DNA of 64,000 bases. It comes from JBNRMW01 sp050309795 (GTDB lineage Bacteria > Bacillota_I > Bacilli_A > Erysipelotrichales > Erysipelotrichaceae). The DNA is taken from contig JBNRMW010000016.1 in NCBI GenBank assembly GCA_050309795.1, forward strand, positions 226,839 through 290,838. Direction: 5' to 3'. The first letter of the stretch is position 1. The number at the start of each line of letters is the position of its first letter. Below, in pieces: positions 17,721 through 25,651 of this stretch. The notes under the pieces are model-generated. The model did no database searches, had not been told where the DNA came from, and worked only from the letters and a program-made list of their open reading frames with translations. The position numbers and the translations under genes were made by a program.

Positions 17721-18268
17721 CTATGATTTCCCCGATATGATACATATTCTGCCCGACGTTTTTCCATGTCTTTTCGTAATAAATAACGATCCATTCGAAG
17801 AACCACATATACGGCAATTAAAGAAACAAACAATTGAACAAAAATTGTCAAAAAACCAATTCTTGAAAAAAAGGTTAAAAAAGTCATCGAAGACAAAGAA
17901 AACAGTTTCATATATCCATATTGCCCAAAAAGCCATAATAACGCCATAATATTGACCAAAATGTATTGATCTAAGTACGATTGGCGCAGTACGCTCGAAA
18001 AATAAGCAAAAATGGGCCAAAGCGTTAATAAAACAAAAAAGTACATCCAATACGTATTATAATTGATAATCTCAAACATCACCGCCGCAAAGATGGTAAA
18101 GTACAAACGATTTTTAAAGGATAAACGAACATTCAACAAAACCCAAAAACTAAACGCAAAAAAACTGACAAATCCCGGTTGAATGAACAAGAAATCCAAT
18201 TGGAAAAAGACAGATACCACCGCATCCAGTAAAAGACCAATAATAAAAACAAGCATCGCACTAATCAT
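17717..18268 (-). CDS. mreD: Rod shape-determining protein MreD
   Basis: 183 aa integral membrane protein with about five hydrophobic segments (residues 2-22, 28-46, 55-75, 78-98, 104-122, 130-158), the size and topology of MreD. The identity rests on topology plus its position directly after mreC with an 8-base overlap. It functions with MreC and MreB in the cell-elongation complex. The short basic C-terminus (MDRYLLRKDMEKRRAEY) faces the cytoplasm by the positive-inside rule. Sequence conservation of MreD is low, so the call depends partly on context. Confidence 0.85.
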   Translation of the reverse strand: MISAMLVFIIGLLLDAVVSVFFQLDFLFIQPGFVSFFAFSFWVLLNVRLSFKNRLYFTIFAAVMFEIINYNTYWMYFFVLLTLWPIFAYFSSVLRQSYLDQYILVNIMALLWLFGQYGYMKLFSLSSMTFLTFFSRIGFLTIFVQLFVSLIAVYVVLRMDRYLLRKDMEKRRAEYVSYRGNHR

Positions 18269-19124
18269 GACTGATCTCTCGAGGTTCTTCTTTTGAAATG
18301 GCTAAGACATAGGTTAAATCTGAAAAGTTTGTGGCTGGTTTCACCCGAATAATGGCCGTGACCGTGGATAAACTATCATCTATCTCTTCAACCGTACCAA
18401 TCAAAAGACCCTTTGGAATAATATTTCCCAAGCCACTGGTAATAATTTTTGCGCCTTTTCGAACAGTTATGTGGGAGTCTAATAAACGCACCGTATAATA
18501 TCCCTGCTCAACATCATAGTCTTCGAGCACCGCATGTAACTCTTGTTGTTCGTCGGCTAAAACAAGCACTGAAACTTTAGCTTGTTCCTTAGAGGTGGTT
18601 AAAAGCTTGACGGTCGAATATTGTGCAGACGTTTGTTTGATTAAACCAATAAGCCCTTGACTCGACATAATCGCCATATTTTCAACCACACCATCTTCAC
18701 TGCCCACATCAATTAATAACTCATCGTTAAATAGATTCGTTGAGCGATTTATCACGGTGGCTTCTACCACATACGTATTGGTTAAACTGTTTTTCAAATC
18801 GATGAGAGCTTGAATGTCTTCATTATCTTTCTTCAGAGCCAAGTTTTGAGCCTGAAGTTGGGCCATCGCATTTAATTGTTTTCGCAGTTGGATATTTTCT
18901 TCTTTAAGGTTTTTATAATTGAATAAATTTTCAAACGTTTCCTTCAAGGAAAGAACTGGTCGCTCGATCAAACTATAGCGAAGCAACGACAAGGGTTCAT
19001 AGAGCTTTTGGTCAAGATTTTGGTAGAAAAACGAGGGTTGAATAACTTGAAAAAAAAGAGTCAGTACCAATAAAAAACTAAAAATTACGAGCAAAATCTT
19101 GTTGATTGGATTCGTTTTTCTCAT
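18261..19124 (-). CDS. mreC: Rod shape-determining protein MreC
   Basis: 287 aa. One N-terminal membrane segment (NKILLVIFSFLLVLTLFFQV), a coiled coil at about residues 60-110 (NLKEENIQLRKQLNAMAQLQAQNLALKKDNEDIQALIDLK), then the two beta-domains with the conserved LLIDVGSEDGVVENMAIMSSQGLIGLI and TSGLGNIIPKGLLIGTVEEI segments. Ribosome site GGAGGAAGG upstream. It opens the mreC-mreD-lipoprotein-polA run and has its own extended -10 promoter. mreB, usual neighbour in Bacillus, is not here. Confidence 0.95.
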   Translation of the reverse strand: MRKTNPINKILLVIFSFLLVLTLFFQVIQPSFFYQNLDQKLYEPLSLLRYSLIERPVLSLKETFENLFNYKNLKEENIQLRKQLNAMAQLQAQNLALKKDNEDIQALIDLKNSLTNTYVVEATVINRSTNLFNDELLIDVGSEDGVVENMAIMSSQGLIGLIKQTSAQYSTVKLLTTSKEQAKVSVLVLADEQQELHAVLEDYDVEQGYYTVRLLDSHITVRKGAKIITSGLGNIIPKGLLIGTVEEIDDSLSTVTAIIRVKPATNFSDLTYVLAISKEEPREISHD

Positions 19125-19150
19125 GGTTTTGCCTTCCTCCTTGAGAAATA

Positions 19151-19159
19151 ATTATATCA
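19151..19159 (-). promoter_or_regulatory. Extended -10 promoter of mreC
   Basis: TGATATAAT on the minus strand, 26 bases before the mreC ATG and just after the radC terminator hairpin. A TTGAAA lies 19 bases upstream inside that hairpin. Confidence 0.55.
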
Positions 19160-19190
19160 TAAAAGGACCGCTGTATTTCAACGGTCCTTG
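19159..19190 (-). terminator. Terminator overlapping the end of radC
   Basis: Stem AAGGACCG (19182-19189) with CGGTCCTT (19163-19170) and a following TTTT on the minus strand. The radC stop codon TGA lies in the loop, so the stem includes the last radC codons. Confidence 0.8.
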
Positions 19191-19864
19191 TCTGACTTAA
19201 ATCGATTCAAAATAGAGGTATAGCCATTTCGAGTAACAATAATATGGTCTAAAAAAACGATTTCCATCATTCTGGATGTTTTAATGAGTTTTTCAGTCAC
19301 TGCCAAATCGGCTGACGAAGGAACTAAAGAACCCGCCGGATGATTATGAACCACAATCATCGCTGCCGCATTATTTTCTAATGCCTTTTTGAAAATCTCT
19401 CGGGGATGGACTAAAGAACGATCGAGGGTTCCTTTAAATAAAATTTCATGATGTAATATTTCTTGACGAACATTTAAGTAAACCACCATGAATTGTTCTT
19501 GTAACGCGGGACCGATTTCTTGAATGAGCCAATCGGTTAACGTTTTTGGATTCTCGATTACATTGAGATTCTTCGCCTTTGCCCGATAGATGCGTTTTGA
19601 CAATTCTAAAATTGCCGATAAAGTCACGGCTCGTGCTAATTTGATTCCTTCAATTTCCATGAGCCTTTCCATGCTCAAGTTTGGAAAATGAACCAAGCCT
19701 TCACTAACCTTCAAGATTTGATTAGCTATTTTTGATACATCTTGTTTTTTAGTTCCATATCCTAAGATGACCATCAACAATTCTTGATCAGATAACGTAT
19801 CGATACCGTTGCTAATAGCCTTTTCGCGTGGCCTTTGGTCAAGAGGTAAATCCTTTATTTTCAC
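19178..19864 (-). CDS. radC: RadC family JAB-domain protein
   Basis: 228 aa with the chosen GTG. The C-terminal JAB/MPN metalloprotease-like domain has the metal site HNHPAGSLVPSSADLAVTEKL; the N-terminal half has the helix-hairpin-helix-like region (RPREKAISNGIDTLSDQELLMVILGYG). Function is still unclear despite the DNA-repair name. The start at GTG 19864 is chosen because it shares a base with the stop of a 41-codon gene (TAGTG) and has TGGGG upstream; GTG at 19876 is the alternative. Ends in TGA within a terminator loop. Confidence 0.92.
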   Translation of the reverse strand: MKIKDLPLDQRPREKAISNGIDTLSDQELLMVILGYGTKKQDVSKIANQILKVSEGLVHFPNLSMERLMEIEGIKLARAVTLSAILELSKRIYRAKAKNLNVIENPKTLTDWLIQEIGPALQEQFMVVYLNVRQEILHHEILFKGTLDRSLVHPREIFKKALENNAAAMIVVHNHPAGSLVPSSADLAVTEKLIKTSRMMEIVFLDHIIVTRNGYTSILNRFKSDKDR

Positions 19865-19989
19865 TATGGACCCCACTTCAGCTCAAAAGTAAATATTTTA
19901 ACCGAACCACTTCGTGAAGATAGGACTTTGTAAATGGCGGCAGCACCTGCCAATAAGCCCAAAGCCACAATAGCTGTCGAGGTAGTCAT
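19864..19989 (-). CDS. 41-residue single-span membrane peptide upstream of radC
   Basis: Short gene on the minus strand: MTTSTAIVALGLLAGAAAIY followed by KVLSSRSGSVKIFTFELKWGP. A strong ribosome site AAAGGAGG lies six bases before the ATG, and its TAG overlaps the radC GTG, so it looks translated and coupled to radC. It has one hydrophobic alanine/glycine-rich segment (residues 5-20) and a short positively charged, beta-prone tail. I do not recognise the family. It lies after the femX terminator, so it may open its own transcript with radC. A role cannot be assigned. Confidence 0.6.
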   Translation of the reverse strand: MTTSTAIVALGLLAGAAAIYKVLSSRSGSVKIFTFELKWGP

Positions 19990-20040
19990 TTGAATCCTCC
20001 TTTCTTGCTTTGATATATGGATTGGATTGGCTCTCTCCTT

Positions 20041-20064
20041 AAAAAAAAGTCCAATTAGGACTTC
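20041..20064 (-). terminator. Terminator at the end of the femX-like gene
   Basis: Minus strand AGTCC-TAATT-GGACT followed by eight T residues (20041-20048 complement). The stem includes the final codons and stop of the femX remnant. Confidence 0.85.
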
Positions 20065-21321
20065 TTGGATTTGATAGATTGAATTAGACGATATAATTTG
20101 TTCATCAATGGATTGATGATTAATTCAAAATTCCCTGGTTGTTCTAATACATGACCCCCAAAGCCTTTCTTAAAGCGATAAACACCATCGTCTTCGACCC
20201 CACAGAAAGGTCCCTGAGTACCATAGAAATTGAAACGGGTAAGTTCCTGTTGAACAGCTAGTTTTAGAGCAACGTAATGAATAGCATGGGTCGCATTAAA
20301 TCCGAAAAAATCAGCATCGTTACCAGCAAATAAGGCCGTCATTTCATTACTGTGGATTGTGTAAATCACTCCACCAATATCAATCGACTCCCGGTCTTTA
20401 AAGCCTTTTGCTTCATCGATTCGTTGATCAATAACCCTCAAGTTGTCCTGAGCAATACTTAATCGATTGGACATTTTTTTAGAGGCCTTTTGTTGACGTA
20501 TATGGTCCTCTAAAGATTTTATATCTTCTTGTAATTGTTGTTGTTCAGACTGTAACGATGCGTAGTAATTCTTAACATCAAACTGTGCTATAAGCACTTG
20601 ACATTGATTACCAAAATTTTTCTTTAATGATTCGTAGTAATCCAAAGAGCGATCTTTAAATTGTCGTCTTTCCGCGGTAATTTTTGACAATTGTTTAAAT
20701 CTACCGAGTTGCTCGACATCCAAATCCACGACCTCAATTTTATCTTTAATTGTTTTCCGAATCGCTTTGCGGGTTGAATGATCAAAACTGAGCATGAGTT
20801 CTTCGTCATTCGTTATCGTCGATAAGTCTTTTACAAACATCCAACGACCAATACCGTTAATTTTACTGTTATCAAAACCAAGATGTTTCACATTGGCCCG
20901 TTCTAGATAATCAATCCAGGCTAAATGATGTTCTTCACCGACAATGTCGCCATTGATATCTCTTGGATAGACTTCAAAATTGGGTGTAATTAAGGCATGC
21001 AAGCAATGATGTTTTTTTAAGGCTATTTGAACATTTTTAAAAAAGAATTCAACAAAAGAATTCAACCAGTGCAGAATTACCAAAGTCGATTAAAGGACCT
21101 TGATTACATTGGGCAATCGTATAGTGAGCAATGACCTTCCGGATTGAAAATAAGCCAGCAGCAACCAGCTCTCCATTTTCTTCGACGCCATATACTTCAA
21201 CTTGGCGCCCTTGGTCGAGGTGAACTTGAGCCATCGATGCCGACTGGACAAAGGATGCTTGTGGATATATTTGACTGAATTCATTAAATTGATCCAGCGA
21301 TAGTGTTTTAAATTGATACAT
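20055..21321 (-). pseudogene. FemA/FemB/FemX-like peptidyltransferase, frameshifted by a 13-bp duplication
   Basis: FemABX proteins add amino acids from aminoacyl-tRNA to the peptidoglycan precursor side chain. The N-terminal 90 codons (from ATG 21321, ribosome site AGAGGGG) read MYQFKTLSLDQFNEFSQIYP through NQGPLIDFGNSALVEFF and then hit TGA. The family match continues in another frame from EFFFKNVQIALKKHH to the end at 20055, including the typical coiled-coil insert and the NFYGTQGPFCGVEDDGVYRFKKGFGG C-terminal motif. Removing one copy of a perfect 13-bp tandem repeat (21041-21066) restores a single 417-residue protein. The downstream part has no ribosome site of its own. Could be a true mutation, phase variation or an assembly error. 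Confidence 0.88.
21041..21066 (-). repeat. Perfect 13-bp tandem duplication in femX
   Basis: GTTGAATTCTTTT occurs twice back to back on the minus strand (21054-21066 and 21041-21053). Thirteen is not a multiple of three, so the second copy shifts the frame and creates a TGA. The reading with one copy gives the expected ALVEFFFKNVQIALKK. Confidence 0.95.
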
Positions 21322-21356
21322 GAAAACCCCTCTTGGCTAAAAAGAAAAAACGACGT

Positions 21357-21388
21357 TAAAAACTATGGTCATGAGACACATAGTTTTC
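21357..21388 (-). terminator. Possible terminator after ftsZ
   Basis: Stem AAAACTATG (21379-21387) with CATAGTTTT (21359-21367) on the minus strand, followed by TAACG and then a T6 run, five bases after the ftsZ stop. The T tract is imperfect. Confidence 0.55.
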
Positions 21389-21392
21389 GTAT

Positions 21393-22478
21393 TTATCGTT
21401 GTTTGAAAAAAGATGGAATGGCGTTGTCGTCGTCGTCTTCAGAACCTTCTCCAACAAGATCTAATTCAAGATCAGGCTTTGGTTGGTGGTTGGTTGGACG
21501 AAAAGCCACTGACTCCTTCGTTGGTTCAACTGGCTGTTCGAAACCTGTTGCGATTACAGTAACAATAATATTGTCTTGTAATTGATCGTTAATCGCGACA
21601 CCAAAAATAATATCAATATCGCGCCCAGCAGAATGTCTAATAAATTCCACGGCATCGTTGGCGTCGTAAATAGTTATCGACTCGCCTCCAGTGACATTTA
21701 TAATAGCTTTCGAGGCCCCTTCTATTTGAGCTTCCAATAGTGGTGAAGTAATAGCGTTTTGAGCCGCATCAATGGCTTTGTTTTCTCCATTGGCCATACC
21801 AATACCAATTAGGGCTGCGCCTTGATCGACCATAACCGATTTTACATCCGCAAAATCTAAGTTAATTAAGGCTGGAACCGCAATTAAATCGGTAATTGTT
21901 TGGACCCCTTGGCGTAAGACATTATCAGCCTCTTTAAAGGCATCTCTAAACGGTATGCGCCCAATAACTTCTAACAATTGGTTATTTGAAACAGTAATGA
22001 TGCTGTCTGTATAATCTTTCAATTCTTCCAAACCCTCTTCGGCTTGTCGCATCCGACGAGCACCTTCAAAGGAAAACGGCTTGGTCACAATAGCGACGGT
22101 TAGCGCACCGGCCTCTTGGGCTAGTTTCGCAAACATTGGTGCAGCACCTGTTCCCGTTCCACCACCTAAACCACAGGTAATAAAAATCATGTCGGTGTCC
22201 TTCATGGCTTCGCGAATATCGTTTTCGCTTTCCATGGCTGCCCTACGGCCGATTTCAGGATTCCCTCCAGCACCTAACCCGCGGGTGGTGTCTTTTCCTA
22301 AAACGAGTTTATTTTTTACTAATGAAACATTGAGAACTTGCAGATCGGTGTTCGCTACATAAAACTCAACACCCTGTAAGCCCTCATCAACCATACGATT
22401 GATGGCGTTACAGCCTGCTCCTCCGATGCCGAATACTTTGATTCGAGCGACTTGTTGATACATATCCGTTTGGCTCAT
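21393..22478 (-). CDS. ftsZ: Cell division protein FtsZ
   Basis: Tubulin-like GTPase that forms the division ring. 361 aa from ATG 22478, which has GAGGAGG eight bases upstream; the GTG just before it is less likely. GTP-binding domain: GIGGAGCNAINRMVDEG, the tubulin signature CGLGGGTGTGAAP, and the T7 loop NLDFADVKSVM. The C-terminal domain follows to about residue 315, then an acidic linker ending with a typical C-terminal peptide, NAIPSFFKQR, used to bind FtsA and other partners. Encoded 5 bases after the ftsA-like gene, with no other division-cluster genes near. Confidence 0.98.
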   Translation of the reverse strand: MSQTDMYQQVARIKVFGIGGAGCNAINRMVDEGLQGVEFYVANTDLQVLNVSLVKNKLVLGKDTTRGLGAGGNPEIGRRAAMESENDIREAMKDTDMIFITCGLGGGTGTGAAPMFAKLAQEAGALTVAIVTKPFSFEGARRMRQAEEGLEELKDYTDSIITVSNNQLLEVIGRIPFRDAFKEADNVLRQGVQTITDLIAVPALINLDFADVKSVMVDQGAALIGIGMANGENKAIDAAQNAITSPLLEAQIEGASKAIINVTGGESITIYDANDAVEFIRHSAGRDIDIIFGVAINDQLQDNIIVTVIATGFEQPVEPTKESVAFRPTNHQPKPDLELDLVGEGSEDDDDNAIPSFFKQR

Positions 22479-22483
22479 CACGG

Positions 22484-23740
22484 TTACCTCCTCTGTGCTG
22501 GTTTATCAAACATGGTTTTAATTCTTGTTGTTATTTTTGTGTCCTGGCTGTCTTTTACATATTGAGACAGGTTGATAATAAATTCATTAATATCGATGCT
22601 CACTTCATCATTTTGATGCCACTGAATGTGATCGATATGAGCATAAAATGCGCCCAATAAGGCTGTTAATCTAGAGTCTCTAGCTCCAAGTGTCGAAGGG
22701 GTGTATTGACTGGATGTGACCGAACTCATTTTTTCTAACCCTTGACTTAGCCCTTTGATCGAGGCCCCTTCTGCTAAAATCTCAAAACGCGTTGGATGAT
22801 CTTCGTAGATATTTTTTGAACTCCGCGTAATCATTTCCAAAGTTTTCTCAATCTCAGGTTTGGCTGCTAACATAATATCTTCTTGTGAACAAGTGAAGGA
22901 TTTCTTATCCTTGGACCAGAGATAAATTGGTTCTTGGCCCCATTTTTCAGTGGAAAAGTCTACATTATCAAACAATAATCGAGTCGCGACCTCTAACGGA
23001 ACATCCAAATGGGCGGCTAAAGCATCAATCCACTGCTGGGTGCCTGTAAACAAAATTTCCGTGTGAATCAAACGACTTTTATAATATAGAGATAAGGTCG
23101 TATGTTGTCTTTCAATTTGAACACCAATTTGATAGGTTTCATCTAGTGGATCAAAAATAAACGCTTCCTTAGCGACCGCAATGCTATCCACACAAACATC
23201 TAGAATTTGCAGATTCGCTTTCTCAACAATTAAGGCATATTGGTAGACGATATCCCGTTGAACATAGTATAAATCAACATCACCCGTTAAGCGAGACGTC
23301 TTTTCATTAATTGGCATTTTAAAGACATGATTTCCATTGAGTTTGTATTGATAAATTTCAGCATTTATAAGTTCTAAATCAGCAAGTGGTTTTTGACTCA
23401 TCGCTTGACGATAAATATGATAAATATTATCGATAGAAACACGATTTAAGGAATCATGAATATCGCTATGAATGAATCGATTCACACGTTGAAGCATAAT
23501 CGAAGGTACAATTAAGAGCACTTTTGATATTTGAACCCTTAAATTCACATGAATATTTTCTAAGCCTTTTTCAATCGCAGCGACAATTGCTTCTTCATCT
23601 ATAATTTGATAATCTTGAATTCCTTGATGAACGACCCGTTCTACTTTTAGAATATGTAAACGGCCATTGAAGAATTCACTGACTAATATTCTAATTTCAT
23701 TATCGCTTATTTGCAACGATGCGTAGATTTGCTTAGTCAT
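22484..23740 (-). CDS. ftsA: Divergent FtsA-like cell division protein
   Basis: 418 aa, encoded directly before ftsZ with a good ribosome site (AGGAGG). Overall layout matches FtsA: N-terminal actin-like strands (IYASLQISDNEIRILV), an SHS2-like 1C region (VQISKVLLIVPSIM...), a second actin lobe (YQIGVQIERQHTTLSLYYKSRLIHTE; RFEILAEGASIKGLSQGL), and a basic amphipathic C-terminal helix (TRIKTMFDKPAQRR) suited to membrane attachment. The nucleotide motifs are eroded: the DIGT-type phosphate loop reads QISDNEI, the second DIGGGTT loop reads QIERQHTT. It probably tethers FtsZ but may not bind or hydrolyse ATP normally. Name given by context plus architecture. Confidence 0.78.
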   Translation of the reverse strand: MTKQIYASLQISDNEIRILVSEFFNGRLHILKVERVVHQGIQDYQIIDEEAIVAAIEKGLENIHVNLRVQISKVLLIVPSIMLQRVNRFIHSDIHDSLNRVSIDNIYHIYRQAMSQKPLADLELINAEIYQYKLNGNHVFKMPINEKTSRLTGDVDLYYVQRDIVYQYALIVEKANLQILDVCVDSIAVAKEAFIFDPLDETYQIGVQIERQHTTLSLYYKSRLIHTEILFTGTQQWIDALAAHLDVPLEVATRLLFDNVDFSTEKWGQEPIYLWSKDKKSFTCSQEDIMLAAKPEIEKTLEMITRSSKNIYEDHPTRFEILAEGASIKGLSQGLEKMSSVTSSQYTPSTLGARDSRLTALLGAFYAHIDHIQWHQNDEVSIDINEFIINLSQYVKDSQDTKITTRIKTMFDKPAQRR

Positions 23741-23761
23741 GACTTCCTCCTATCATTCTTA

Positions 23762-23789
23762 TTTATAATATCATAATCCCCTAGTTCAA
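23762..23789 (-). promoter_or_regulatory. Promoter of ftsA-ftsZ
   Basis: -35 TTGAAC (23784-23789) and -10 TATAAA (23762-23767), spacing 16, about 22 bases before the ftsA ATG on the minus strand. Confidence 0.6.
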
Positions 23790-24015
23790 TAAAGTAATTT
23801 TCCTCTTTATATATTAAAAAAGATTGAATTAAAATAAAATCATGGTTACAGTATTTAACACCACTAAACCCCTTCAATTCAAACACTTGTTAGGTTGTTA
23901 CTATTATAGTACCACAATTATGCTCAAACGTTGCTATAATAAATACTCCCTTCTTTTGATTATACCGGCCTGATATACTCTCTTAAACATCGTTCAAAAA
24001 ACCATAAAATCAAAA
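23790..24015. other. AT-rich intergenic stretch between ftsA and tRNA-His
   Basis: No open reading frame with a ribosome site. It contains a 13-base perfect palindrome TACTATTATAGTA (23899-23911), whose centre reads TATAAT-like on the minus strand, and a second TATAAT on the plus strand (23935-23940), but neither has a convincing -35 box. I see no structured RNA that I can name. Confidence 0.4.
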
Positions 24016-24035
24016 TAAAAACCCACAAAATGTGG
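24012..24035 (-). terminator. Terminator after tRNA-His
   Basis: Perfect stem CCCACA/TGTGGG (24021-24035) followed by TTTTTATTTT on the minus strand, 15 bases after the tRNA 3' end. Confidence 0.9.
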
Positions 24036-24049
24036 GATCTCATAAAAAA

Positions 24050-24127
24050 TGGGGTGACCGACGGGACTTGAACCCGCGAATGCCGGAGCCACAACCCGGT
24101 GCGTTAACCAACTTCGCCACGGCCACC
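24050..24127 (-). tRNA. tRNA-His (anticodon GTG)
   Basis: Complete cloverleaf on the minus strand. Acceptor GTGGCCG pairs with CGGTCAC; an extra G at 24127 opposite discriminator C73 is the G-1 that marks tRNA-His; CCA is encoded (24050-24052). Anticodon stem CCGGG/CTCCGG flanks TTGTGG with anticodon GTG; T arm GCGGGTTCAAGTCCCGT is standard. It is a lone tRNA with its own promoter and terminator. Confidence 0.98.
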
Positions 24128-24144
24128 ATGGATATTGCCCAGTT

Positions 24145-24173
24145 ATAATACACCACTTGGGGACATTTGTAAA
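24145..24173 (-). promoter_or_regulatory. Promoter of tRNA-His
   Basis: -35 TTTACA (24168-24173) and -10 TATTAT (24145-24150), spacing 17, about 18 bases before the tRNA 5' end on the minus strand. Confidence 0.7.
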
Positions 24174-24209
24174 GTTAATTCGGTAAAACGGTCAAAATTT
24201 TTTAGACCT

Positions 24210-24791
24210 TTAACGAATAATTTTTCGCAAGGCAGCAACCACTGGAATCGCAATCAAGACTGCAGCTACAGCTTCTAATAACGCTTGGATAAACGAAAGA
24301 CTAAAGACAACCCACAGACCCGAGCGATAAATTTCTAAAAAATCTCCAACATCGGAAAACCCCATAACAAAATACATAATAGTCAATGTAACTAAGGAGT
24401 GGAAAATCGAACTCACAAAAGCCGTGACCCCTACTTTCAAGTTATCGTTCATTTGAGCATGTTTTAAAAGTCCATATAAAATCCCAGCAAAAATACCAAA
24501 AGCAAGCCGCGGAACAACCGACACAATCGGATTCATAAAGAGCAAGTCAAAGCCCAAACCACGAGACATAGCAACCAACATCGAGGTGATTCCAAAAGCC
24601 AGGCTTGATAACACCCCAGCATAAAAACCGAGTGCTGTAGCCGCTATAATTACCGGAATATGCATAATTGTTATGGCAGGAATCCCAGGAATTTGAATAA
24701 ATCCGATTTGGGGAATCGCCCCAACTAAAACTGTAATCGCGATGATAATTGCGTTATACGTGAGTATTTTCGTTTGATTCTTTTTTGTCAT
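24210..24791 (-). CDS. ECF transporter S-component, probably for pantothenate
   Basis: 193 aa hydrophobic protein with about six membrane segments, the size and pattern of energy-coupling-factor substrate-binding subunits (PTS: TYNAIIIAITVLVGAIPQIG; IMHIPVIIAATALGFYAGVLSSLAFGITSML; NPIVSVVPRLAFGIFAGILYGLL). The IMHIP and NP..VPR motifs are typical of the PanT/PdxU-like group. The coding region overlaps the end of coaX by 38 bases, which strongly suggests pantothenate as substrate. AGGAGG is 10 bases before the chosen ATG; a nearer ATG three codons earlier is too close to it. The T, A and A' subunits must be encoded elsewhere. Confidence 0.82.
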   Translation of the reverse strand: MTKKNQTKILTYNAIIIAITVLVGAIPQIGFIQIPGIPAITIMHIPVIIAATALGFYAGVLSSLAFGITSMLVAMSRGLGFDLLFMNPIVSVVPRLAFGIFAGILYGLLKHAQMNDNLKVGVTAFVSSIFHSLVTLTIMYFVMGFSDVGDFLEIYRSGLWVVFSLSFIQALLEAVAAVLIAIPVVAALRKIIR

Positions 24792-25545
24792 ATAAATCAT
24801 ACCTCCTTACTATGGCTAATAAACCTTCGTTTACTAAATTAGGTACATGAATAAACTCACCAATATCTGTATAAATATTAGAGTACCCTCCTGTAAGAAG
24901 TTTAACACTATCCCTACCTAAATCCCTAGCGATTCGCTCACTTAAGCCTGCCATCGCATACCATGAACCCATCACAATACCGGACTCAATCGAGCTAATG
25001 GTGTCGTAACCAATAATTTGCTGGGGCAGAGCGAGTTCAATATTTGGAAGATGCGGAATTTCTTGATGGAGACAGTTCGCCATTAAGCCAACCCCTGGTT
25101 GAATGATTCCACCAAGAAAAGTTTCTTGTTCATCGACAACAGATATTTTACTAGCCGATCCCATATCAACAATGATGGTTGGTTGTTTAAAGCGCTCCAT
25201 CGCTCCATAAGCACTGGAAATAAAATCAGCACCAAGTTCCTTTGGGTCCGTCAACTTAATTTTTAAATGATGGGCTAATGTTGTATCAACATTGTAGACC
25301 TTGACCTTATAGGTGGCCTCCAATTGCTGAATAATCGTTTTTGTTATCTTTGGGACAACCGACGAAACGATGATCAATTCCGGTTGATCATCATGAAATT
25401 TCTTTAAGTCTTGAAAAAACTCCCGATAAAACAAGTCATCCGGCTCTTTATACGTTTTACTAGATTTTTCGAAAATAACGTCGTCTTGGTTTGTATAGGC
25501 AATAATCTTCATGGTGCTATTGCCGATGTCTAATGTCAATATCAT
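24754..25545 (-). CDS. coaX: Type III pantothenate kinase
   Basis: First step of CoA synthesis from pantothenate. 263 aa of the ASKHA fold: DIGNSTMKIIAY phosphate loop at the N-terminus, VVPKITKTI, PKELGADFISSAYGA with the catalytic Asp, VDMGSASKISVVDEQETFLGGIIQPGVGLM, and LLTGGYSN. This is the CoaX type rather than CoaA. GAGG lies eight bases upstream. It shares its end with the ECF gene, giving an uptake-plus-phosphorylation pair, and completes the pathway with coaE in this window. Confidence 0.96.
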   Translation of the reverse strand: MILTLDIGNSTMKIIAYTNQDDVIFEKSSKTYKEPDDLFYREFFQDLKKFHDDQPELIIVSSVVPKITKTIIQQLEATYKVKVYNVDTTLAHHLKIKLTDPKELGADFISSAYGAMERFKQPTIIVDMGSASKISVVDEQETFLGGIIQPGVGLMANCLHQEIPHLPNIELALPQQIIGYDTISSIESGIVMGSWYAMAGLSERIARDLGRDSVKLLTGGYSNIYTDIGEFIHVPNLVNEGLLAIVRRYDLYDKKESNENTHV

Positions 25546-25584
25546 ATAATTACCTCGTCAATATGATATCAAAATGTTTTCAAC

Positions 25585-25637
25585 AAAAAAAGGATTCTAC
25601 CAAAAAAGAATCCCGTGATCCTTGATTTAGGGATTCT
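25585..25637 (-). terminator. Two overlapping terminators after rnfB
   Basis: On the minus strand three arms share one sequence: AGAATCCC (25630-25637), GGGATTCT (25607-25614) and AGAATCC (25592-25598). Arms 1+2 form a hairpin followed by T6; arms 2+3 form a second hairpin followed by T7. They cannot form at the same time with full stems. Confidence 0.8.
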
Positions 25638-25651
25638 TTTCTATTTTTTCT

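Noticed and set aside
17641..18050. Long antisense and alternative frames over mreD and the lipoprotein gene
   Set aside because: Compositional by-products of a hydrophobic AT-rich coding region; mreD frame has the right context and topology.
20055..21083. Treating the 3' part of femX as an independent 342-residue gene
   Set aside because: Its first residues come from out-of-frame reading of the duplication, there is no ribosome site, and the N-terminal half of the fold is in the other frame.
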